Shown in pieces: positions 1-64,000 of a DNA stretch of 64,000 nucleotides. Numbering within the stretch: the first letter of the stretch is position 1; each line of letters opens with the position of its first letter. This stretch comes from Rhabdophis nuchalis. Lineage: Eukaryota; Chordata; Lepidosauria; Squamata; Natricidae. The notes beneath the pieces were generated by a model, which was given only the letters and a program-made list of their open reading frames with translations, was not told where the DNA came from and made no database searches. The position numbers and the translations under genes are program-made. Location of the stretch: contig CM077647.1 in NCBI GenBank assembly GCA_039707465.1, positions 179,892,276 to 179,956,275 of the forward strand. Direction: 5' to 3'.

Positions 1-265
1 CTGTGGGAGCGGATCGGCCGTAGGGATGTATGGGGCAGGAGACGGTCTCGCATATAACTAGGCCCCGAGCCATGGAGCGATTTAAAGATGGTCGTCAGAA
101 CCTTGAAGCGCACCCGAAAGACAACAGGAAGCCAGTGCAGCTCGCGCAGGATCGGTGTTATGTGGGAGTATCTCGGAGCTCCCGTTATTACCCGCGCGGC
201 TGCATTCTGGACTAGCTGTAGCTTTAGAGTGCACCTCAAGGGAAGCCCCATGTAGAGTGCTGTCG
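1..265 (-). mobile_element. L2-like LINE fragment, antisense
   Basis: Reverse strand encodes the C-terminal reverse-transcriptase-ORF tail of the family seen many times in this window (LHGSGPSYLRD-type and IRSHREGLLRVPS-type motifs). Cut by the left edge. Assignment to the L2/CR1 group is from protein pattern. Confidence 0.7.
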
Positions 266-284
266 ATTCGGGTTAATGTCAGGG

Positions 285-670
285 TTCCGAAGAGCATCCA
301 AAATCAAATCAGAATCCGAGGCAAAAGATTGCTCAAAGTTCCCATTTATGAAGAGAGACACGTTGGCACCTCTGGGGAAACCCGAATCTGGAAGCTTCCC
401 GGTTTTCCCCACCTAGTTGAAAGTTCCAGATCTTGCCCGCTCCCACACCCACAAGTCCATCCCGCGGTTCAATCTCCCACTGCCATGCTGGCAGCTTTCA
501 CCCATCCAGTTCCGGTTAGGTGCAGAGGTGCAAAAAACAAAGGATGACCTTGGGTTTCTAGAAAGGAATGTTGTTTTGGCTACCCAGCGTCTAGCTCTAT
601 ACAATCCCCCCTCCCATTTTCCCACAATAGAAAAGGCATCGTAGAATAATAGAAAGTGGGGCAGGCCAAA
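285..670. repeat. Unclassified dispersed repeat, copy 1
   Basis: About 385 bp closely similar to 38688-39083, from caaatcagaatccgaggcaa to the AATAGAAAG..GGCAGGCCAAA end. Not recognised; no terminal inverted repeats seen. Confidence 0.65.
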
Positions 671-675
671 GATTT

Positions 676-1495
676 TTATTTTTATTTTATTTTATTAAAT
701 TTATATTTATTTATTTATTGGATTTCTAGACCGCCCCCTCTCCCCAAAGGGACTCGGGGCGGTGTACAGGTAAAATTAAAAATTATCACAATCAACAATA
801 CATATAAACTATAACTGCGTCTATCTCCCCAGAGGGACTCAGGGCGGTGCATAGGAAATTAAAACAGGAAATACAAAACATAGCAATAATAAATATAATT
901 TAAGGCTAAAATCCAATTAAATACGAGGTGCCCTGTGCTAAAAATTCCCTAGTACGATTAACCCATTTAAAATCCAATTAAAACAATGTAAAATTCAGTC
1001 TACAAACATGGTTGTGAGGATTAGGCCAGGCCGGCAAGATGGAAGAGATGTGTCTTCAAATGTTGGCGGAAGGAGCGGAGGTCCGTGATAGTCCTACGTT
1101 CGGGAGGGAAGGTCCTTCCAAAGGGTTGGGCCCGCCACAGAGAAGGCCCTTCCCCTGGGCGTCGCCAGCCGGCATTGCCCGGTGGACGGCACCCGGAGAA
1201 GTCCCTCTCTATGGGAGCGAATCGGACGAAGGGATGTATGAGGTAGGAGACGGTCCCGCAGATAACTAGGCCCCGTGCCATGGAGCGCTTTAAAGATGGT
1301 CGTCAGCACCTTGAAGCGCACCCGAAAGGCCACAGGTAGCCAGTGCAGCTGGCGCAGGAGAGGTGTTATGTGGGACTGCCTTGAGGCTCCCATGATCACC
1401 CGCGCGGCCGCATTCTGAACTAACTGTAACCTTCGAGTGCACCTCAAGGGGAGCCCCATGTAGAGAGCGTTACAGTAGTCTGGCACTGCCGTTGT
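676..1495 (-). mobile_element. L2-like LINE 3' fragment, antisense
   Basis: The GACCGCCCCCTCTCCCC..GGGCGGTG 3' end followed by the reverse-complement ORF tail (LVQNAAARVIMG, LHWLPVAFRVRFKVL). A second 3'-end piece near 820-860 suggests two nested copies. Confidence 0.75.
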
Positions 1496-1539
1496 GAGGC
1501 AGGTGTCGGCAGGGGGGGGGGGGCGTCTGTGAGATAAGC

Positions 1540-2014
1540 CACGATGTAGAAAAGACGTGGAGACTCTGGAAAGAGTGCAGAGAAGAGCAACCAAGATGAT
1601 TAGGGAACTGGACACTAAAATATATGAAGAACGGCTGCAGGAGCTGGGTATGTCTAGTTTGATGAAGAGAAGGACCAGGGGAGACATGATAGCAGTGTTC
1701 CGATATCTCAGAGGGTGCCACAAAGAAGAGGGAGTCAAACTATTCTCCAAGGCACCTGGGGGCAGGACAAGAAGCAATGGGTGGAAACTAATCAAGGAGA
1801 GAAGCAACTTAGAACTAAGGAGAGATTTCCTGACAGTTAGAACAATTAACCTCTGGAACAGCTTGCCTCCAGAAGTTGTGAATGCCCCAACCCTGGAAGT
1901 CTTTAAAAAGATGTTAGATAGCCATTTGTCTGAAATGGTATAAGGCTCCTGCCCACGCAGGGGGTTGGACTAGAAGATCTCCAAGGTCCCTTCCAACTCT
2001 GCTATTGTATTGTA
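1540..2014 (+). mobile_element. CR1 LINE 3' fragment
   Basis: Encodes the CR1 ORF2 C-terminus (METLERVQRRATKMIREL, RTRGDMIAVFRYLRG, NSLPPEVVNAPTLEVFK), then the 3' UTR GGGGGTTGGACTAGA..TCCAACTCTGCTATTGTATTGTAT tail. Confidence 0.88.
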
Positions 2015-2376
2015 TAGTTTAATAAAAAGAAGGACTAGGGGAGACATGATAACAGTGTTCCAATATCTCAGGGGTTGCCCCAAAGAAGAGGGAGTCAAGC
2101 TATTCTCCAAGACACCTGGGGGCAGGACAAGAAGCAATGGGTGGAAACTAATCAAGGAGAGAAGCAACTTAGAACTGAGGAGAAATTTCCTGACAGTGAG
2201 AACAATTAACCAGTGGAACAGAAGTTGCCTCCAGAAGTTGTGAATGCCCCAACACTGCAAGTCTTCAAGAAGATGTTGGATAGCCATTTGTCTGAAATGG
2301 TGTAGGGCTTCCTTCCCAGGCAGGGGGTTGGATTAGATGACCTCCAAGGTCCCTTCCAACTCTGCTGTTGTATTAA
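2015..2376 (+). mobile_element. CR1 LINE 3' fragment, tandem with the previous
   Basis: Second copy of the same ORF2 C-terminus, truncated shorter, and 3' UTR. It lies directly at the tail of the first, so one copy probably inserted into or was copied beside the other. Confidence 0.85.
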
Positions 2377-2608
2377 GATTCTGTATTAAGCCGTTGCGGG
2401 GGGGGGGCAGCTGCACCCTCCGCCTCACCTCTAGGCTGTGGCACTACGAACCACCAGACGGGATGGGTGGCCGACTGGCTGCGCAGGCCATTAAGCAGGG
2501 CTTATTTGGGAGTGTGGGTGTGGGGTGGGAGGGTAGGGCTTATCTTATGCACACATGTTTAAAACATGCTAGGTCTTATTTTCAAGAGAGGTCTTCTTTG
2601 TGGGGAAA

Positions 2609-3208
2609 CAGGGTAGTGTTAGTTCAGAACGCAGCCGCGCGAGCAATTATGGGAACCTCTAGGTTTACCCATGTAACACCGCTCTTGCGCGAGCTGCACT
2701 GGCTGCCTGTCGTCTTCCGGGTGCGCTTCAAGGTACTAATCATCATCTTTAAAGCGCTCCATGGCTCGGGACCTAGCTACCTGCGGGATTGGATCCTGCC
2801 TCATACATCCTCACGGCCGATTCGCTCCCACAGAGAGGGACTGCTCCGGGTGCCGTCCACTAGACTCTGTCAGCGGGCGACGCCCAGGGGAAGGGCTCGC
2901 TCTGTGGCGGGCCCGGCCCTCTGGAACGACCTTCCCCCCGATATTAGAACGACCACGGACCTCCGCTCCTTCCGCTTGAAATTGAAGACTCATCTTTTCC
3001 GCCTGGCCGGCCTAGGGTAGTCTCTCTGTCTATGGGTTTTTAAATGTATACTATATTTATTGGATGTTTTTAGTTAAGGGGATTTTAGCACAGGATTGAT
3101 TGAGTTTAATTCGTTTTAATTTGTATGTATTTTGTATATTTTTCGTTTTTTAATTTCCCTGTGCACCGCCCCGAGTCCCTGTGGGGAGAGGGTGCGGTCA
3201 ATAAATGC
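2609..3208 (+). mobile_element. L2-like LINE 3' fragment
   Basis: Continuous frame of ~135 residues from LVQNAAARAIMGTSRF to KTHLFRLAGLG, then a 3' UTR with CACCGCCCCGAGTCC..GGTGCGGTC and an ATT tail. Confidence 0.8.
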
Positions 3209-3211
3209 AAC

Positions 3212-3309
<98 letters not shown>
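3209..3309. repeat. (ATT)n microsatellite at LINE tail
   Basis: About 33 ATT units directly continuing the tail of the L2-like element, so seeded by it. Confidence 0.95.
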
Positions 3310-3310
<1 letters not shown>

Positions 3311-3469
3311 GTGACCCCTCAAATAAGGAAACACTCTCGGGAGCTTCGAATTCCCCCAAAGAAAACTTTCTTGGATTCACCATTTTGGTACTGAAGAATC
3401 AAAACCAGCTCCGGTTTTTCCCCGCGCAAATGCTCGCCCGGTTAAACATGAGCTTTCCTTTCTCCCGAA

Positions 3470-3628
3470 GGGGTATGCTGCCGGTTCGCACCGGTTCAGG
3501 CGAACCGGTAGTGGCGGCGGTGCAAGGCTCCGCCCATCCGCCCTGATGTCATCAGGGACCTTCGGCACATGCGCAGAAGGTTCTCCCCATGCCCAGACGG
3601 GCGCGCTCCCGCTCGCGAACCGGTAGTG
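3470..3628. repeat. CCGGTTCG-rich dispersed repeat
   Basis: Contains CGGTTCGCACCGGTTC and gcgaaccggtagtg at both ends. Related sequence occurs at 20314-21015 and 36584-36813, where it is bounded as a hAT-type element. Here the ends are not defined. Confidence 0.5.
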
Positions 3629-3856
3629 AGAAGGAAATAAATACCATCTCTGCCTTTCTCCCCACTTTCTCCGATGACGAGACCTCCTTTTTGTTATGGG
3701 AACCGTCCATCTCTTTCTCGAGCGCCTGCAGCGGTGACCTTGATTGGTTTCCGGGCTTTCACGATCTGTGCATTTGCATCGTGTTACGGTTTGAAGCAAA
3801 GCAATTCAGGACCACGTAAATAACGGGTTTACGGCAGATTCTCCTACCTGCTTTAG

Positions 3857-33055
<29,199 letters not shown>

Positions 33056-33250
33056 GCAGATTCCGCGCCGGGATTCTGACAAGGACCATTCCAACCCCGC
33101 TCCTCCCCGAAACAGGCTCGGCGGGACGCCCCCATTTGGTGGTTCAGGTGAAGTTTTGGGATTAAGCCAACGTGTTAGTTTGCATGTTCGTTGCTTTTCC
33201 CTACTTTTTAGTTTTTAAAATCAATAAAACCTGTTGAAGCTGAAACCGCG
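33056..33250 (+). other. REC8: REC8 3' UTR
   Basis: Short G/C-rich then T-rich sequence after the REC8 stop, ending about 20 bp beyond an AATAAA. The cleavage site itself is inferred. Confidence 0.65.
33223..33228 (+). promoter_or_regulatory. REC8 polyadenylation signal AATAAA
   Basis: AATAAA 168 bp after the REC8 stop codon, preceded by a T-rich stretch. It is the first canonical hexamer downstream of the stop. Confidence 0.7.
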
Positions 33251-33429
33251 AAGGGAGATGGATGGTTTTTGAATGTCTGGGAACAGACGGGTTGGACAAA
33301 AATGTCCCATCTTGGGTTCAAGTTCCAGGCAGGGAAGAAAGTTAGCGGAAACACTGGAGGCTGCTTGGAAAGATGGTTCAATGGTGGACGGGATCCCCTG
33401 GTTTGAGATCCTGGGCAAAGAAAAAAAGC

Positions 33430-33622
33430 ACATTTCCTGACAGTGAGAACAATTCACCAGCGGAACAGCTTGCCACCAGAAGTTGTGAATGCCCCAACCC
33501 TGGAAGTCTTTAAGAAGTAGTTGGACAGCCATTTGTCTGAAACGGTACACGGGCTTCCTGCCTAGGCAGGGGGTTGGACTAGATGACCTCCAAGGTCCCT
33601 TCCAACTCTGCTGTTGTGATTG
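33430..33622 (+). mobile_element. CR1 LINE 3' end in intergenic region
   Basis: ttcctgacagtgagaacaat..ggggttggactagatgacct and a TGTTGTGATTG tail. Confidence 0.85.
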
Positions 33623-33892
33623 TGGGTGGGAGAGAGACAAGAGATTTAGACCTTCTTTTGGCCCCCCACTTTGGGGCTTCCTGTTGCTGGGTAAGAAATA
33701 TATTCTGATCGGTGGTCAGACTCTTTACAGTACTAAATGTCAGTACCTCACCAAAATGTCTACGCCTTCCACCTATGGAACGGCTTCCGGACGCAAGGCG
33801 GCGGGAGCGATGTTCCCTTATGTGTTTCAATCACTGACCACCACTGAGCTAACGGATTGAACCGGATTTCTCCTATATTGCCCAATCACATA

Positions 33893-34181
33893 CCGTATTT
33901 TTCAGAGTATAAGACGAACCTTTTTCCCTCAGAAAAGAGGGTGAAAATCTGGGTGCATCTTATACACTGAATACAGCATTTTTTGCCTTCCGAAACCCTG
34001 CCCCCTTCACCGAAATGGCCGTACAAAGACTTTAGGAGGCTTCCGGAGTGCTCCTGAGGGCTGAGGGCAGACCTGAGTGAAAAACGGGCTGTTTTGGGGA
34101 GGTCTGCAGAGTGCAGAAACGTGTTTTTTTTAAATTTGCCTCTTCAAAGTCTTGGTACGTCTTACACTCCGAAAAATACGG
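33893..34181. mobile_element. Long MITE, CCGTATTTTTC termini, copy 2
   Basis: 289 bp with ccgtatttttcagagtataa / ttacactccgaaaaatacgg ends, TA on each side; shares the interior with 23052-23542 but in the opposite order. Confidence 0.82.
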
Positions 34182-34337
34182 TAGTTTCGTCGCGAAGCAC
34201 GGGCATTCAGCTAGTATGCAAATATGGCTGCCTTTCCACTCACTTTTTAATCTGGCAAGATCGTCTGCTGAGGGGGAGGGGAATAAAAAGGAATGATTGA
34301 GGCTAGGGATCTTAACAAACCATTTAATGAATTTCAT

Positions 34338-34343
34338 TTTATT
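34338..34343 (-). promoter_or_regulatory. Candidate IPO4 polyadenylation signal AATAAA
   Basis: TTTATT on the + strand, reading AATAAA on the IPO4 strand, about 1.3 kb after the IPO4 stop. A nearer hexamer lies at 34691-34696. Which one is used cannot be told from sequence. Confidence 0.35.
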
Positions 34344-35639
34344 ACAAGGTACTGCATACAGTATACTTTTTTTCATCTTCCGTTCCGAGAAAAACATAGG
34401 CCAAACCAGAAAGTTTAAAAATCTTAAATACAAGTGACCGAGGGAGAGTTGATTTGTGAGAACCGTTGCTTTTGTGGCAGAAATCCAGCTGGAGGGTGTG
34501 TGTGAAAAAAACCAACGTCGAGAAAACCGCATTCAGCAGACGAAAAAAAAAGAGAACAACCTCTCGTTCGAGAACCGTGAACTTTGTGCACACAAATCTG
34601 GCCCCTTGCGAAACGACGGCATGGGGCAGTCCAGGGCCGCTTCCCCGGAGCGAGGCTGAAGGCCAAAACGACGGCAAAATTCCCAGCTTTTTTATTTTTT
34701 GGGGCAACAGAGAAATAATAATAACAACAACAGTTGTGATCTCCCTGGAAAAAAACTAGACAGGGCAAAGTGGTTGAAGAGCTGCTCAGTTGTGTGTCTT
34801 GCGCCAAAACCACAAGTTTTGTACTGTTGCGTTCTTGGGGCGAATGCCCCGCTAAGGCTGGCACAGAGGGAATACGATCAAACCGGGATCTCAACTGTAT
34901 CAGATCCAAGCATTTGTTTTGGCTTCGGAAGGTTGACACCGAGATTACAAAATTGTGTTGCGGTTGTGTTGACAAACTCGGCAAACCTGATGGGGTTTTT
35001 TTGGGGGTGTCTTCCTGGAAATGGACAAATGAGACACCGTTTCTGCATTTCTGCCATCTCCATTTGGCTAACGTGCCCGTTTTGAAACCCCGAGTGTTTG
35101 AAAAAGCTAATTTCCTCGCAGGTTAAAAAAAAAATCAATCTAATTAGATAGTATTAAAAAATCAAGTTAGATATAAAAAAATATCGCCTTGCCAATCTCG
35201 CTGCGTGGATCACACGGCGTTTGCCTTACGAGTGGCGCGATAGTGCGAAGGGAATCCAGATATTTCAAATCCCGTTAAGCAGCCTTGACCGAATGTTACA
35301 ACCAACTTCGGGATACATTAGCGGGATTTTCAGCCTCCCCCCCCCAAAAAAAATGGGGGACGCTTTGGTGGGGGGGAAAAGGAGGAGAGGAAGAACGACA
35401 GAAGGAGGAAAAAGCTTAACTGTGAAACAAATATTAAACAATACTGAAATCAAAGCAACACAAACCACAGCCGCCCCGGCTGCCATTTGGCACGCCTGGG
35501 TTTTTATGTTCTGGATCGGGAGTGAGGTCCAAACCACAGATGAAGATGCAAAAAAACCTCCCACGTGGGAGGTTTTGTATAATGGCTGACTTCAAAAAGT
35601 CCTCGAAAGTTTGGACAACAGCGCCCCTTCCTGGCAGTT
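34344..35639 (-). other. IPO4: Probable IPO4 3' UTR
   Basis: About 1.3 kb after the IPO4 stop that lacks clear repeat families apart from short A and C runs and an AAC/AAT stretch near 34714. The extent depends on which polyadenylation hexamer is used. Confidence 0.45.
34691..34696 (-). promoter_or_regulatory. Alternative IPO4 polyadenylation signal AATAAA
   Basis: AATAAA on the minus strand about 0.95 kb past the IPO4 stop, in an A/T-rich stretch. The sequence 34697-35639 has no recognisable transposon and is probably IPO4 3' UTR. Confidence 0.4.
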
Positions 35640-62603
<26,964 letters not shown>

Positions 62604-62834
62604 CTGTTGGGAGCCGAGAGAAATATGTTTACCCTTCAGTTATCAAAGACCCTAAAATCGTCTGGCTGGTGGGAGGCAGCGTGCATTCACGGTGAAGCTA
62701 AGCCGGTGTGACAGCTTGCGTGCGCCGCAGAGAGGGCTCTGCATGCCGCCTGCGTGCCATAGGTTTGCCATCATGGGCATAGAGTCACGGCGAGTGGGCA
62801 GGCCAACCCACGATTTCTGTAACCGGTTCGTGCG

Positions 62835-64000
62835 AACCGATCCGAACCAGCTGAATACCACCTCTCAGTGTACCCCATTAATAGCGGTTCGTACGAAGCG
62901 ATCCGAACCGCAGAATACCACCTCTCAGTGTATGCCATTAATAGCGGTTCGAGCGAACCGATCCAAACCGGCTGAATACCACCTCTCAGTGTACCCCATT
63001 AACAGTGGTCCGTGCGAACCGATCCGAACCAACTAAATACCACCTCTCATTAACAGCAGTTCGTGCGAAGTGATCCGAACCGGCTCAATACCACCTCTCA
63101 GTGTACCACATTAACAGCAGTTCGTGCGAACCGATCCGAACCGGCTCAATACCACCTCTCAGTGTACCACATTAACAGCAGTTCGTGCGAACCGATCCGA
63201 ACCGGCTCAATACCACCTCTCAGTGTACCACATTAACAGCAGTTCGTGCGAAGTGATCCGAACCGGCTCAATACCACCTCTCAGTGTACCCCATTAACAG
63301 CGGTTCGTGCGAACCGATCCGACTAAATACCACCTCTCATTAACAGCAGTTCGTGCGAAGCGATCCGAACCAGCTCAATACTACCTCTCAGTGTACCCCA
63401 TTAACAGCAGTTCGTGCGAACCGATCCGAACCGGCTGAATACCACCTCTCAGTGTACCCCATTAATAGCGGTTCGTGCGAAGCGATCCGAACCGGCAGAA
63501 TACCACCTCTCAGTGTATGCCATTAATAGTGGTTCGAGCGAACCGATCCGAACCGGCTGAATACCACCTCTCAGTGTACCCCATTAACAGCAGTTCGTGC
63601 GAAGTGATCCGAACCGGCTCAATACCACCTTTCAGTGTACCCCCATTAACAGCGGTTCGTGCGAACCGATCCGAACCGACTAAATACCACCTCTCATTAA
63701 CAGCAGTTCGTGCGAAGTGATCCGAACCGGCTCAATACCACCTCTCAGTGTACCCCATTAACAGCAGTTCGTGCGAACCGATCCGAACCGGCAGAATACC
63801 ACCTCTCAGTGTATGCCATTAACAGCGGTTCGAGCGAACTGATCCGAACCGGCTGAATACACCTTTCAGTGTACCCCATTAACAGCAGTTCGTGCGAACC
63901 GATCCGAACCGGCTGAATACCAACTCTCAGTGTACGCCATTAACAGCGGTTCGAGCGAACCGATCCGAACCGGCTGAATACCACCTCTCAGTATACCCCA
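62835..64000. repeat. 61 bp satellite-like array, runs off right edge
   Basis: gttcgtgcgaaccgatccga accggctcaataccacctct cagtgtaccccattaacagc repeated at 61 bp (63120, 63181). A shorter ~47 bp form lacks cagtgtaccccat. About 20 copies in window. Confidence 0.97.

Noticed and set aside
3116..3334. Poly-Asn, poly-Ile and poly-Tyr frames
   Set aside because: Three frames and strands of one ATT microsatellite.
1..3856. Earlier REC8 exons in the left flank
   Set aside because: All of this stretch is covered by LINE pieces, dispersed repeats or microsatellite, and no segment matched the REC8 N-domain with usable splice sites.

Overview
This is vertebrate nuclear DNA, most likely from a squamate reptile and probably a snake. 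The evidence is the dense CR1 LINE copies with (ATACA/TATTG)n tails, long GATA/GACA (Bkm-type) arrays, L2-like and R4/Dong-type LINE fragments, CORE-SINE-like and tRNA-derived SINE sequence, and hAT and mariner/Tigger-like MITEs. The species cannot be fixed from the sequence alone.

Two real protein-coding genes are present, both cut by the window edges, and they converge tail to tail. On the + strand, twelve exons (3857-33055) encode the C-terminal 379 residues of REC8, the meiotic alpha-kleisin of cohesin. On the - strand, sixteen exons (62603 down to 35640) encode the C-terminal ~612 residues of IPO4, importin-4, a HEAT-repeat karyopherin. All exon phases agree across both genes, so the splice models are internally consistent. 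The tail-to-tail REC8/IPO4 arrangement matches the mammalian neighbourhood (human 14q12), which supports both identifications. The N-terminal exons of REC8 lie to the left of the window and those of IPO4 to the right.

Layout: 1-3856 is repeats upstream of the first visible REC8 exon. 3857-33055 is REC8 exons separated by introns built from CR1, L2-like and R4 LINE fragments, microsatellites and nested DNA transposons. 33056-35639 is the intergenic region and the two 3' UTRs. 35640-62603 is IPO4, whose introns carry several kilobase-scale tandem arrays: CORE-SINE-like ~65 bp units at three places, a SINE-derived 49 bp unit, a 26/19 bp unit, a 75 bp unit, two polypurine tracts and a GATA/GACA block. 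62835-64000 is a 61 bp satellite-like array that runs off the right edge.

The two genes do not act in one pathway: REC8 is a chromosome-structure protein of meiosis and IPO4 a general nuclear import receptor (histones and ribosomal proteins among its known cargoes). I see no sign of an undescribed multi-gene system. What is unusual is the repeat architecture: datable nested insertions with target-site duplications, and repeated tandem amplification of transposon pieces inside introns. Very long open frames in this window are products of microsatellites, not genes.
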